Assembly (NCBI RefSeq): GCF_009498735.1
Contig: NZ_ML762427.1
Location: forward strand, 201,594-263,597
Direction of reading: 5' to 3'
Source of the DNA: Gracilibacillus oryzae
Lineage (GTDB): Bacteria > Bacillota > Bacilli > Bacillales > Amphibacillaceae
DNA: 62,004 nt
In this document: one piece after another, positions 44,007 through 53,198 of the stretch
How the letters are laid out: each line of letters begins with the position of its first letter
Numbering within the stretch: the stretch's first letter is position 1
Notes under the pieces: model-generated
Databases searched by the model: none
The model's input: the letters and a program-made list of their open reading frames with translations, nothing else
Told to the model about the DNA's origin: nothing
Translations under genes and position numbers: made by a program

Positions 44007-45026
44007 TTAATTAGATAGCTCACGAATCGGGTCAAACCATGCATCTTCCACTTCTGCAAAACGTTCATCCGCTGATTTCGAGAATAAGCCGCCTTCTTCA
44101 GAATCCTCTGGTACAAAGATTCCCTCATTATTTGCCACTTCATCTGATACAAATGTTTCTTTAATTTTATTTAAATCTTCTTCACTTAATACTTCTGTGT
44201 TCGCAACAAAAGGAGCATTTAATACTGGTGTTACACTCATTAGCATAAATTCCTTGCCTGTTACTGTATTAAAAGGTTCCGCTGCATCGTCTTTTACACG
44301 ATAAACAGTTCCAGCTGTATTCTCTTCACCTTCTGCTACTTCAACATAATTATTTACACATGTATCACAAAATGCTGCCACATCTGCACTGCCGTTTAAT
44401 AAGTTAACTGCCGACCCTTGATGGGAACCACCGAATAAAACTTGTGAGAAAAGCGGTCCACCCTCCATTAAATCTTCTTCCGTTAATTCTTTGTCAGCAA
44501 AATGTCCGATAATTGTTGACGAGGGAACTACGAAACCTGAAGTTGAGCTGTTGGAAACAAACGAAAATTTCACACCTTCAAGTGTATCTAATGAAAATTC
44601 TCCATCCACCTTAAAATTGTCCTGTTGATCGACAGGCACTGCTAACCAGCTGTGATACATCGCATCATCTAATGTACCTGATGGACCAGTTGGCACTGCA
44701 ATTGGCTCAATAGCATCATTTCCATTTTTTGCTTCAATGTACCCTTGTGCTCCCATAAAAGCTAATTCAGCATTGTTATTCACAATTGTTTCAATTGCAA
44801 TGGCATAATCTGTTGTCAAGTGATGTTCTACTTCTTTTCCTGTTGCCTCAGCAACCATACTACCTATCGCTTCACGTGCACCTTTCAAGTCGTTACCTGA
44901 TTCATTTGGATACCAAACCATATCAATTACATCATCTCCACCTGACTCTTGTGCATTTCCACTATTACATGCACTTAACACCAACGCAACAACAACCAAA
45001 AGCATGAATCCCATTATTTTTTTCAT
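44007..45026 (-). CDS. phnD: Phosphonate-binding lipoprotein PhnD
   Basis: 339 residues. The signal peptide ends at lipobox LSAC (Cys-20); a type-2 periplasmic binding protein fold follows, with DMVWYPNESGNDLKGAREAI and FMGAQGYIEAKN (PhnD-like). The mature protein is strongly acidic, as is common in salt-tolerant bacteria. It lies 170 bp after the PHP gene, and TTGTGA-17-TACATA in that gap could be a separate promoter. Confidence 0.95.
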   Translation of the reverse strand: MKKIMGFMLLVVVALVLSACNSGNAQESGGDDVIDMVWYPNESGNDLKGAREAIGSMVAEATGKEVEHHLTTDYAIAIETIVNNNAELAFMGAQGYIEAKNGNDAIEPIAVPTGPSGTLDDAMYHSWLAVPVDQQDNFKVDGEFSLDTLEGVKFSFVSNSSTSGFVVPSSTIIGHFADKELTEEDLMEGGPLFSQVLFGGSHQGSAVNLLNGSADVAAFCDTCVNNYVEVAEGEENTAGTVYRVKDDAAEPFNTVTGKEFMLMSVTPVLNAPFVANTEVLSEEDLNKIKETFVSDEVANNEGIFVPEDSEEGGLFSKSADERFAEVEDAWFDPIRELSN

Positions 45027-45197
45027 TCTTGTTTCCCCTCTCCATATAAAATGATGGTTATAAAATAATGTCTGAATATGTATGCCAGTATTAATTAAAT
45101 CACAAATTGTAGAACTATATTACTTTTTTACCATTTCTTAACACTCATTTAAGAATATTTACAAATTTCATAAAAAGATATTTTCCTATATGGAAAA

Positions 45198-46007
45198 CTA
45201 TTTGTTTATTAATTGATTAGGTGGACTATTAACTTCTCCAATTGTAATAGCAGCACCAAATAGCCCATGATAATCTGTTCCGCCAGTTAGAATTAAGTTA
45301 TATTTTTCCGCAAGTGAATCAATTAACAGATGATCTTCTCTCGTATGATCAGGATGGTGTCGTTCCACCCCATCTAAACCCGCCTCTGCTAACTCTGGAA
45401 TCAGGTCATAGGAATCTAATTGTCCTGGATGCGCAATAACAGCTATTCCGTTATCCTGCTTAATTGCATGGACTGCCTTAAACACATCCACATATTCTAT
45501 ATCTCCTGATGCAACGCCATTTTGTTTAAATAAAGATTGATAGAGGTTCTGATAATTTTCCGATTCATAAGATGATGCTGTTAATTGCCGCATAATATGC
45601 TGTTTGTAGATAGCAGAACCTGGCACAATAGAAGCACTGATCTTTTCTAAACTAATATCATATCCTGCCAGTTGAATTTGTTCGATTTGCCAGAGAGAAT
45701 GATGATGCCTTCTTATTAGCAACGGATCACAAAGAGCTTTGATATTCTTAGCATCAAGATCATATTGATAACCAAGGATATGGACTTTCCTGTTTCGTTT
45801 AAAATCATATGCCGAGATTTCTATACCCGGGATGACGTTAATGTTATAGTGTTGCCCTATCCTAATCGCTTCCTCTTGTCCAGCCGCAGTATCATGATCA
45901 ACAAAGCTGATAGAAGAAATTTGCTGCTGCTTAGCTTGCTGCAAAACAGCTTCTATTGTGTCAAAACCGTCTGAATATTTACTGTGAACATGTAAATCAG
46001 CTTTCAT
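45198..46007 (-). CDS. PHP-domain phosphoesterase of the phosphonate operon
   Basis: About 269 residues. DLHVHSKYSDGFD (metal-binding His pair), SFVDHDTAAG, GIEISAYD, IAHPGQ and GGTDYHG are the PHP motifs. In several Bacillales C-P lyase operons a PHP-type enzyme takes the place of PhnP, hydrolysing the cyclic 1,2-ribose phosphate product. ATG 46007 is preferred, with GGTGG five bases upstream; ATG 46019 overlaps phnL. Specific activity inferred from context. Confidence 0.88.
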   Translation of the reverse strand: MKADLHVHSKYSDGFDTIEAVLQQAKQQQISSISFVDHDTAAGQEEAIRIGQHYNINVIPGIEISAYDFKRNRKVHILGYQYDLDAKNIKALCDPLLIRRHHHSLWQIEQIQLAGYDISLEKISASIVPGSAIYKQHIMRQLTASSYESENYQNLYQSLFKQNGVASGDIEYVDVFKAVHAIKQDNGIAVIAHPGQLDSYDLIPELAEAGLDGVERHHPDHTREDHLLIDSLAEKYNLILTGGTDYHGLFGAAITIGEVNSPPNQLINK

Positions 46008-46008
46008 A

Positions 46009-46716
46009 CTATCCACCATGGACTAATTCACAGCTTTTATTTTTCATATCAAAAACCTTATCACAAAGGTTCTCCATAAATTCAATATCATGAAAGATAC
46101 CGATTAATGTGGTTCCACTTGCTTTCAATTTTTCAATCACTTCACGCACTTTTACTTTCGACTGTTGATCAAGACTGGCAGTAGGTTCATCTAAAAGTAA
46201 CAATCTTGGTTCTTTTACTGTAGCAATCGCAATATTTAAGCGCAGTTTTTCCCCACCGGAAAAAGTGTTAGGGAAGGTATCCCATAATTGCGGGTCAAGA
46301 TCAAAATGTGTTAATGCTTGTTCTGCTCTTATTGCTGCTGTTTCCTTCACTGCTCCCATTTCCATTAATGCCTGTTCAACCAAATGTCTGGCAGTAGTGC
46401 GCGGCATCACATTTAAAAATTGTGAAACATATCCTATTTCATGTTTTCTTAAATAAATCATTTGTCTTTCGCTGGCTTTGAATAAATCGATAAACCCAAA
46501 TCTTTTGGAGTCAAAATAGATACTCCCTTCATCAGGTAAATATGTTCTGTAAATACTTTTTAAAATGGTCGATTTACCGCTGCCGCTTTTTCCGATAATC
46601 CCAATAAATTGGCCTTTATCTAAATCAAAATTAATATTTTCAACAGCCTGTCTCGTACTGCCAAGCTGGTGACTGGTAAAACTTTTCCCAAAATTCCTGA
46701 CTTCAAGAAATGTCAT
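46009..46716 (-). CDS. phnL: C-P lyase complex ABC-type protein PhnL
   Basis: 235 residues. Walker A GKSGSGKST, signature FSGGEKLRLNIA and LLLDEPTASLD. The start MTFLEVRNFGKSF and IGYVSQFLNVMPRT match PhnL. ATG 46716 is taken since GGAGGG lies eight bases upstream. PhnL acts with PhnK in the core complex that activates phosphonates for C-P bond cleavage; no membrane partner is needed. Confidence 0.95.
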   Translation of the reverse strand: MTFLEVRNFGKSFTSHQLGSTRQAVENINFDLDKGQFIGIIGKSGSGKSTILKSIYRTYLPDEGSIYFDSKRFGFIDLFKASERQMIYLRKHEIGYVSQFLNVMPRTTARHLVEQALMEMGAVKETAAIRAEQALTHFDLDPQLWDTFPNTFSGGEKLRLNIAIATVKEPRLLLLDEPTASLDQQSKVKVREVIEKLKASGTTLIGIFHDIEFMENLCDKVFDMKNKSCELVHGG

Positions 46717-46733
46717 TCCCACTTCCCTCCTTA

Positions 46734-47924
46734 TTAATTTGTCCGATAATTCGTTGTTGTGATAACCGTTCCATTAACCATCGTTAATGTCAGCATTGGA
46801 TAACCATCTTCCATTCTTTCGATAATTAACAGGTCAGCTTTTTTACCTGGCTTAATTGAACCAATTTCATCATCCATTTTTACCGCTCTTGCCGGATTTA
46901 AGGTAACTTTCATAAACATGTCATGTAAGTCATGCTGGTATTGTTCATTCATTTTAAAAATTGCGTGTAAAAGTGCTGCCGGATAATAGTCACTGCAAAG
47001 AATGTCTGCACATTTCTCTTTTATTGCTTCATTTGCTGACAGATTGCCTGAATGCGAGCCGCCAAGCATGATATTGGGAGCACCGACAACGGTAGCCAGC
47101 CCTAAAGCTGTTGCTTTTTTGGCTACTTCTAACGTAATCGGAAATTCACTAATCGTTGTACCAAAGGATTGAACTAACTCTACTTTTTTCAGGTCATCAT
47201 CATCATGGGAAGCTACTGCAATACCTTTTTCCCTAGCGATTTGTGTTACCTCCTGAATTTTTTCTATCGTGAGCTGTTCTCTGCTCTTTCTTTCAGCAAT
47301 AAGGACATTGACTTCATCATCTGTGATGTTTCGATATCCTTGCAATGTATCACGGAAAACTTCCAGATCACGGTACTGTCCCTGTCCAGGGGTATGATCC
47401 ATGAAAGATAGCAGATGCACTTTATTTTTTTCTATACTATCAATCAGAAATTCTACTTGGTCGATATTATCAATCTCAAAACGTGCATGATGGCGATGTC
47501 TTATCAAATGGAGACGGTCATGTGTGGCTGCAATTGCATTAACAAGACGCTCCACATTCTTAGGAAAACGCATTGGTTTATGTGAAAAAAGATCTTCTTT
47601 ATAAAAAGATAGAGAATGGAATATGGTTGTAATGCCATGACTAATTAAGATTTTTTCTACTTCTCTTAAACTAATATCAAAATCCATCAGGCTTGTCGGT
47701 CTTGGTGACACAATTGATTCAATATAATCGGAATGAATATCAATAAATCCAGGGGATATGAAACCACCATTTGCATTAATTAAATCAGCATCTGGATAAT
47801 CTGTTATTGCCGTATCTGTGATGATTTCTTCAATCCTTTCCCCATCAATAACAACAGCCAACCCTTGCGTAATTCTATCTTCTAATACTAATTTGCCATT
47901 ATAGATAATCTGCAATTGCAACAT
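46734..47924 (-). CDS. phnM: RPnTP hydrolase PhnM
   Basis: 396 residues, amidohydrolase superfamily: GGFISPGFIDIHSDYIE, LLSFMDHTPGQGQ, VASHDDDD and MLGGSHSGNLSANE (parts) are PhnM features, with metal-binding His and Asp. It cleaves pyrophosphate from the 5-triphosphoribose-1-phosphonate intermediate. AAGGAGGT is very close to ATG 47924; TTG 47915 is an alternative start. Confidence 0.95.
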   Translation of the reverse strand: MLQLQIIYNGKLVLEDRITQGLAVVIDGERIEEIITDTAITDYPDADLINANGGFISPGFIDIHSDYIESIVSPRPTSLMDFDISLREVEKILISHGITTIFHSLSFYKEDLFSHKPMRFPKNVERLVNAIAATHDRLHLIRHRHHARFEIDNIDQVEFLIDSIEKNKVHLLSFMDHTPGQGQYRDLEVFRDTLQGYRNITDDEVNVLIAERKSREQLTIEKIQEVTQIAREKGIAVASHDDDDLKKVELVQSFGTTISEFPITLEVAKKATALGLATVVGAPNIMLGGSHSGNLSANEAIKEKCADILCSDYYPAALLHAIFKMNEQYQHDLHDMFMKVTLNPARAVKMDDEIGSIKPGKKADLLIIERMEDGYPMLTLTMVNGTVITTTNYRTN

Positions 47925-47977
47925 ACCTCCTTATATTTTGTTTACAAAAAAGGGGATAAAATTATATTTGGAACATT

Positions 47978-48817
47978 TTACAGCATGCTATAAACTAATT
48001 GTTGTGTATAAGAATGAGCAGGATCTTCTAATATCTGATCTGTTAAGCCCTGTTCAATTACTTCCCCATTTAACATAACAAGTGTGCGATCTGCCAGCAT
48101 TCGGATGACTGCCAGATCATGTGAGACGACAATCATGCTAATTTGCAGTTCCCGCTGTATTAGTTTAATCAAATCAATCACAGCCGCTTGTACTGATAAA
48201 TCTAGTCCTGTTGTTACTTCATCAAGAAATAATATTGGTGGCTGATTTGATAAAGCTTTCGCAATTTGGACACGCTGCTGCATTCCGCCAGAGAAATTTC
48301 CCGGCGCTTCTTTCATTCGGAATAATGGGATATGGACCGTTTCTAATAGATCCTGACCGATTCTTTGCATTGCAGTTACATTCCGGTTTCCTGCCGCAAT
48401 CAGTTTCTCGGCAATATTTCCGATCGAAGAGAAATTCATTTTTAAGCCTTTGACAGGATTTTGATAAACCATCCCATATTTATGGTTGCGAACATAGCGT
48501 TTTTTCTGTGAGGATATTGTGAGTAAGTTCAGTCCTTCAAATTCCGGGTCATGCAAATAGACTTCACCTGCCGTCACTTCCTTATCAAAATACAGGCAGT
48601 GCATTACAGTAGATTTGCCACTGCCGCTTTCCCCGACAATACCGAGGATTTCACCAGGGTACACATCAAAGGAAACATTCCGGCAAGCGTAAATCGTTCC
48701 ACACTTCGGGCAATAATTTTTGATCAGATTAGCTTGTGCTGCATTGGTGCAATGACGGCATCCACTCCCAAATTGTTTATTTAAATGCTTTACTTGTAAA
48801 ATAGGCTGTTCATACAT
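47978..48817 (-). CDS. phnK: C-P lyase complex ABC-type protein PhnK with four-cysteine insertion
   Basis: 279 residues. Walker A GESGSGKST (about 62-70), signature FSGGMQQRVQIAKAL and LFLDEVTTGLD. Compared with E. coli PhnK (252 residues) it carries an N-terminal insertion with Cys-20, Cys-23, Cys-36, Cys-39 (CxxC-x12-CPKC) and Cys-45, resembling a zinc ribbon, between the first two strands of the nucleotide-binding domain. It binds on the core PhnGHIJ complex. The start overlaps the stop of phnJ by 8 bp. Confidence 0.95.
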   Translation of the reverse strand: MYEQPILQVKHLNKQFGSGCRHCTNAAQANLIKNYCPKCGTIYACRNVSFDVYPGEILGIVGESGSGKSTVMHCLYFDKEVTAGEVYLHDPEFEGLNLLTISSQKKRYVRNHKYGMVYQNPVKGLKMNFSSIGNIAEKLIAAGNRNVTAMQRIGQDLLETVHIPLFRMKEAPGNFSGGMQQRVQIAKALSNQPPILFLDEVTTGLDLSVQAAVIDLIKLIQRELQISMIVVSHDLAVIRMLADRTLVMLNGEVIEQGLTDQILEDPAHSYTQQLVYSML

Positions 48818-49676
48818 CTGCCAGCTCCACCTCTTTTCGCTCCTGCTGATTTAACCGGGCAATACAGTAGCTTGTATCATTACACTGAAAAATTGTTTGA
48901 CCGGATTCTTCATCAATAAGTTCATCTAAAAATACATCTGTTGCACCACATAAATGACAGCATTCCCCGCTAAAATCTTCGACGGTGAACGGGTAATCTT
49001 CAAAAGCTAGTGAAGCCACATCTGTATGTGGAGGAACAGCATAAATCTTTTTCTCTCTTCCAGCCCCGAGTAAAATCAATGCCTCTGAATCATGCAGCTT
49101 GGGGTTATCAAACCTTGGAATTGGACTTGGTGCCATCACATAACGGTCATTAACAAAAACAGGATGATCTGCTTGTGTCGCTGTTTTGCCAAACTTCATA
49201 ATTTGTTCAAACAACATTAACCAAACTCCGCTGTATTCATTTTCCGCATGAAGCTTTTTCGTTTCTTGTTCTTTTTTCTCATAATGACGGAGTGGCTCAG
49301 GCATAGGAACCTGCAGCACTAAAATCTGCTCCTTTGTTAAAGGTATCTCTGGAATACGGTGCCTTGATTGAATAATCGTTGCTGCTTCCGTTTGCTCTGT
49401 CAGCTCCACATCTGTTGTTGATTGGACAAGTTTTTTTATACTTACTGCATTAACTGATTCATCTGAGCCTTGATCGATCACTTTTAAAACATCTTCTTTT
49501 CCAATCAGGGAAAGGGTCAGTTGCAGCCCGCCAGTCCCCCAGCCTCTGGCTATCGGCATTTCCCTTGAAGCAAAAGGAACTTGATAACCTGGAATGGCGA
49601 CTGCTTTTAAGGAAGCTCTTCTTATTTCTTTTTTGGAACCTTCATCTAAAAAGGCAAAATGCTGATTAGGATTCAT
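48810..49676 (-). CDS. phnJ: C-P lyase radical SAM subunit PhnJ
   Basis: 288 residues. Cys-240, 243, 265 and 271 (CHLC and CNDTSYC) lie one position before the E. coli Cys-241, 244, 266 and 272 that hold the 4Fe-4S cluster, and Gly-30 in AIPGYQVPF matches the glycyl-radical Gly-32. It breaks the carbon-phosphorus bond of phosphonate-ribose adducts with S-adenosylmethionine. Overlaps phnI by 11 bp. Confidence 0.97.
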   Translation of the reverse strand: MNPNQHFAFLDEGSKKEIRRASLKAVAIPGYQVPFASREMPIARGWGTGGLQLTLSLIGKEDVLKVIDQGSDESVNAVSIKKLVQSTTDVELTEQTEAATIIQSRHRIPEIPLTKEQILVLQVPMPEPLRHYEKKEQETKKLHAENEYSGVWLMLFEQIMKFGKTATQADHPVFVNDRYVMAPSPIPRFDNPKLHDSEALILLGAGREKKIYAVPPHTDVASLAFEDYPFTVEDFSGECCHLCGATDVFLDELIDEESGQTIFQCNDTSYCIARLNQQERKEVELADV

Positions 49677-50781
49677 TTTCTGTTCCCCCTTGTTTTACTC
49701 TGCGGACACTGTCTAATTTCGACTGGAACGTAACGTAATGTGGCAGTTTTAAATGTGAAATAAAACCTGTAGATTCCACTGAATCGACATGCAGTAAAAC
49801 GAATTCTTCGTCATGTGTTGCGAACGATTCCTCCGGATGTTCCAAGCATTGATCAAGAATGCTCATCGCAATTGCTTTTGTTTCGTTTTGCCCATAACAA
49901 ACCCCATAACCAATCTCAAACTCTATCTCATGCTCATTTGTATTCTTCTTTTTGGTAACAGGGACAAATGATTCGACTTCGGTTACTTTGATCTCGCCTA
50001 GATAGTAGTCGTCTTCCGGATCAGTCATTTCACTATTCTCCAGCGATACATAGATTGGCAGTCTGCCGACACGAACCTCTCCAACTGTTGGGTGTACTTG
50101 GCCATAACCTCGTAATGAAGCATATCCCAATGAAGTGATTGCTCCTGTTTGCCCTCTTGTTAAAATCTGCAGCCTTTCACTCCGGGAAGCAGGAAATTGT
50201 AAGCTGTACTTTGTCACATCATCAGGTGAAGTATTATCTGCTTCATATGTTTCAAACAGCCCTTCTGCGCGCAGATATTCGACTACTTTTGGATAGTGGG
50301 TTATTTCATTTCGTGTTGCACGAGGTAACTTTTCTGCTGAATATTGTGCCAACCAATTCTCTAAATCTTGCTTTGTTTCACTTAATAATTGAAAATCTAA
50401 TAAACGGTGAGTATAGTCATGTGTCGCACCTAAGAGCTGCCCGCCGGGAATGTCTTTAAAACTTGCAGAAATTCTGCGTTCCACAAACATTTCATATGGA
50501 TCAACCGTCCGGCTGTAATAAAGACGAGGTAATGTAGAGCGATGTGCCCGCAGTAAAAATACCGCTTCTTCCATACTGCCTTCTGCCTGTTTAATTGCTA
50601 GTGCTGCCAGATAAGGTGAATAAAGGCTTGCTTCTGACATCACCTGATCTACCAGCAGTCTCATGGACGAGAGGATTGTCTCCACACTGACAACTTCCAT
50701 ATCTTTTATTCGCTCATATTTGATACGTTCGATTGATGCTTCAATCGCATTCGTTCCACCTTTTACTGCGACATAGCCCAA
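49666..50781 (-). CDS. phnI: C-P lyase core subunit PhnI
   Basis: 371 residues beginning MGYVAVKGGTNAIEAS, the conserved PhnI start; encoded by a TTG codon with GGGGGAAG upstream. It overlaps phnH by 19 bp. RLPRLYYSRTVDPYE-type sequence (LYYSRTVDPYE) and GYGVCYGQNETKAIAM fit PhnI. It is part of the PhnGHIJ core that forms the C1-phosphonate adduct on ATP ribose. Confidence 0.96.
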   Translation of the reverse strand: MGYVAVKGGTNAIEASIERIKYERIKDMEVVSVETILSSMRLLVDQVMSEASLYSPYLAALAIKQAEGSMEEAVFLLRAHRSTLPRLYYSRTVDPYEMFVERRISASFKDIPGGQLLGATHDYTHRLLDFQLLSETKQDLENWLAQYSAEKLPRATRNEITHYPKVVEYLRAEGLFETYEADNTSPDDVTKYSLQFPASRSERLQILTRGQTGAITSLGYASLRGYGQVHPTVGEVRVGRLPIYVSLENSEMTDPEDDYYLGEIKVTEVESFVPVTKKKNTNEHEIEFEIGYGVCYGQNETKAIAMSILDQCLEHPEESFATHDEEFVLLHVDSVESTGFISHLKLPHYVTFQSKLDSVRRVKQGGTENES

Positions 50782-51377
50782 TTCGCTTCCCCCTTTCTAT
50801 GAATAGAAGTTGTCCGCGGCAGGCAAACAATTTCCGCATTTTTTGTTGTAAAGATGAGGTCTATCCCTAAAGGGTGTTCATTCGTACGTCCTTTTCTTGC
50901 CTGTAAAAATTCCTCTGTTAGAAGCAAAGGTAGTTTGGTTTCTCCTTTAATACCCGGACCAGTTAATGACCATTGATCAGGATTCTGATTCAGCTTGTTT
51001 TCTATGATCCATGTTGCTGAAAGCTGCGGGTCCCGCAAATCACCAATCTTACATTGAGACAAATCATGAATGATCTCTGTCTCACTTGTATCTTCTAAGA
51101 CAAAAATATAATCGGCCTTTTCTATACTGGTGAATTGGGCAAATGTGTATGCTGATATTTTGCTGGTTACCTCTCCTTGAGGATCACCTAATATATGAAA
51201 GGTAACTTCTGCATCCAGCAGGGTCATTGCAATAAGCCATGTGGTTTTGTAACAGCCTTTGGCATCATCCATCTTACTGGTAATAGGTTGTAGTGATGCG
51301 ACGGAACCTGGTCTAGCCATGCTCTGTAACAACGTGCGGTAGACTTGCTGCATATCGTGTACAGTGTCGATTCGCAT
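50763..51377 (-). CDS. phnH: C-P lyase core subunit PhnH
   Basis: 204 residues from ATG 51377 (GGAG with eight-base spacing); the alternative 51401 would overlap phnG. DMQQVYRTLLQSMARPGSVA at the N-terminus, ATWIIENKL and LTGPGIKGETKLPLL (part) identify PhnH. It forms a homodimer-like unit in the core complex. Confidence 0.95.
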   Translation of the reverse strand: MRIDTVHDMQQVYRTLLQSMARPGSVASLQPITSKMDDAKGCYKTTWLIAMTLLDAEVTFHILGDPQGEVTSKISAYTFAQFTSIEKADYIFVLEDTSETEIIHDLSQCKIGDLRDPQLSATWIIENKLNQNPDQWSLTGPGIKGETKLPLLLTEEFLQARKGRTNEHPLGIDLIFTTKNAEIVCLPRTTSIHRKGEANWAMSQ

Positions 51378-51393
51378 GGATTCATCTCCTCTC

Positions 51394-51816
51394 TTATACA
51401 TCCATTGTTTCGAAGAGTACTTTTGTCTTTAAAAGTTCTTCCTGTTCCTGAATTTTTGCTTGTTTGATTCGCTGCTCTTCTTCCATTAACTTCTTTCCCC
51501 ATTCTTCCGTTTCTGGCAATGCCGCTTTATATGCCGCATCAATAATCGCTAATTGTTTCGCAAGCTCTTCCTTTATTCCAACAACAATTCCTGCTCCAAT
51601 GTGATCCATCACTTCTACTTTCGCTTCCGTGATCAGCACCTCGCCGATATAAAAGAGAGAATTTTTTGCTGTTTCACGCATCTTTACCATTGTCATTCCT
51701 TGTCTTGGCGCAACTAATTCTTTACAGCGGTATTTATGTAATATCATTTCTGATAGCTCTTTTGCTAGAGAAGGGTCACCTTCAATTAAAATTTCTGTCC
51801 TTCTTTTTCTTTTCAT
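51394..51816 (-). CDS. phnG: C-P lyase core subunit PhnG
   Basis: 140 residues. The N-terminal basic KRKRRTEILIEGD, APRQGMTMVKMRETA and FYIGEVLITEAKVEV match PhnG, including the conserved Gly and Met-Val-Lys region. First gene of the C-P lyase operon; AAGGAGGG precedes the ATG. Controlled by the Pho box and dyad at 51848-51897. Confidence 0.95.
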   Translation of the reverse strand: MKRKRRTEILIEGDPSLAKELSEMILHKYRCKELVAPRQGMTMVKMRETAKNSLFYIGEVLITEAKVEVMDHIGAGIVVGIKEELAKQLAIIDAAYKAALPETEEWGKKLMEEEQRIKQAKIQEQEELLKTKVLFETMDV

Positions 51817-51847
51817 TAATGCTTTCCCTCCTTTCCATTTTCATCCT

Positions 51848-51897
51848 AACTTGTCGCCAAGTTGCTGTGTGTAAAGATAAGGTAAATTATTTGTAAA
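51848..51897 (-). promoter_or_regulatory. Pho box and candidate PhnF operator of the phn operon
   Basis: Reading on the minus strand, TTTACA (51897-51892), TTTACC (51886-51881) and TTTACA (51875-51870) are three direct repeats exactly 11 bp apart, the form of a Bacillus PhoP box (TTWACA-N5). AACTTG-GCGA-CAAGTT (51863-51848) is a perfect 6-bp dyad between them and the phnG ribosome site, a good position for repression by the GntR-type PhnF. No clear -10 hexamer was settled on. Confidence 0.7.
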
Positions 51898-51907
51898 CAA
51901 GAAAAAA

Positions 51908-51939
51908 AAACGTACATTCTCGAGTGAGAGTGTACGTTT
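51908..51939 (-). terminator. Terminator of phnF
   Basis: The minus-strand stem AAACGTACACTCTC with its partner (51908-51921 against the arm ending at 51939) pairs at 13 of 14 positions and is followed by nine U. It separates phnF transcription from the phnG operon. Confidence 0.9.
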
Positions 51940-52651
51940 AGATGTCTGAAGTTATATCATATTTAAATTTATCGCTTCGATAGAGTATTCTCGTATATTC
52001 GAGGACATTGCCATTTTCTGCATTAATGCTGTCACTAACAATCTCGATGAGCGGCACCATGCTCCCGCAATGAAGCAGTTTCTGCTCTCTGGAGGTGGGA
52101 AAGGTGACATTTAATAATGATTTCCGGCTGGAGAATTGCTGGATGCCATGAGCGCGGTAATAACGAAACATAGATAATACAGCAGGACCATCGTCACCTA
52201 TTGAAGGAAACTGTGCTTCCTTTACATAAGAATAATGGATCGCAATTGGTTCGCCATTAATCAGCCTCAATCGGCCAATTTGATACACACTCTCTGATTT
52301 CTCAGCACTTAAAGTTTCATAAATCACAGGGTCATAGTCTATCGGAGTACAGCTGATATTTTGGGTACAATGGTCATAGCCAAGTGCATTCATTTTTTCG
52401 GTAAAACTGGTTTTGGATGATAAAGACATCTGTACAGAGACTGACTCTTCTTTTAGATAACGCCCCTTGCCTTGTTCAGAATAGATATATCCACGTTCTT
52501 CCAGCTTATTAAATGCTTCTCTAATCGTAAATCGCGGAACCTTATATTTATCTGCCAGCTGATTTTCAGACGGAAGCTTAGCTCCAGGCAGCAATTTCTT
52601 TGTTGTTATTTGTTCCATCAATTCATCAACAATCAATGCGACTTTACCCAC
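51938..52651 (-). CDS. phnF: GntR/HutC-family regulator PhnF
   Basis: About 237 residues. The N-terminal winged helix (LPSENQLADKYKVPRFTIREAFNKLEERGYI, quoted here in part: SENQLADKY and TIREAFNKLEE) is followed by a UTRA domain (about 95-235) with VYQIGRLRLINGEPIAIHYSY. GTG 52651 is favoured, with AGAAGG 11 bases upstream. It is adjacent to phnG, so it is the probable repressor of the phosphonate genes, as in mycobacterial PhnF. Confidence 0.9.
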   Translation of the reverse strand: MGKVALIVDELMEQITTKKLLPGAKLPSENQLADKYKVPRFTIREAFNKLEERGYIYSEQGKGRYLKEESVSVQMSLSSKTSFTEKMNALGYDHCTQNISCTPIDYDPVIYETLSAEKSESVYQIGRLRLINGEPIAIHYSYVKEAQFPSIGDDGPAVLSMFRYYRAHGIQQFSSRKSLLNVTFPTSREQKLLHCGSMVPLIEIVSDSINAENGNVLEYTRILYRSDKFKYDITSDI

Positions 52652-52772
52652 TAGAACTGCCACCTTCTTTACGTGTAAATTAGATGAGTTATCCTTCTAG
52701 TATTATACACTTGTTTAGGCAACACATCTATCGCTGCCAAGAATGGTTGATGTAAGACTGTTACAGATTCAG

Positions 52773-53198
52773 TTATAGTTTTTGCCGCCCATCTCTCTGT
52801 TGAATATTTCTGTTCATTGATTTCTCTATCTTTTTATAATACAAATAGTATCCCGTCCAAAAAATAGCGTATATAAACAAAAATATTAAACTAGTTAAAA
52901 GAATCGCTGGTATCTCCCATGGTGTCCAGCCCGCCGTTAAGGCAATAATTAAGTAGAAGGCAATGGAAAGAATAAAATGCAGAATCGTTTGCTTCAAAAT
53001 ACTCCACCCGTTATCTCCAAAAATAAATGAAGACAACCCAAAATAAATCCCTATTATAAAGGAGCAGAGCATATAAGACCAGATCTCTGTGGCAGAGGAT
53101 TCTGTGTCTGTAATGATGACTACCGTCAGAGCAATAAAAGTGATCATTCCTCCGAATGCTATGCCTGTAATGCTTCTTTTAATTGCTTCCATTATCAT
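52773..53198 (-). CDS. DUF3021 membrane protein
   Basis: 141 residues with four membrane helices and an acidic stretch; GGMITFIALTVVIITDTES and FGLSSFIFGD are typical of DUF3021 proteins, which are found with LytTR-domain regulators and modulate them. GGAGGGG lies six bases before the ATG. Overlaps the LytTR gene by 20 bp. Last gene of a four-gene operon with an ABC transporter. Confidence 0.88.
   Translation of the reverse strand: MIMEAIKRSITGIAFGGMITFIALTVVIITDTESSATEIWSYMLCSFIIGIYFGLSSFIFGDNGWSILKQTILHFILSIAFYLIIALTAGWTPWEIPAILLTSLIFLFIYAIFWTGYYLYYKKIEKSMNRNIQQRDGRQKL

Noticed and set aside
45110-45175. Pho-box-like TTAACA/TTAAGA repeats upstream of phnD
   Set aside because: Only two repeats are in phase, and they are on the strand opposite to phnD transcription.
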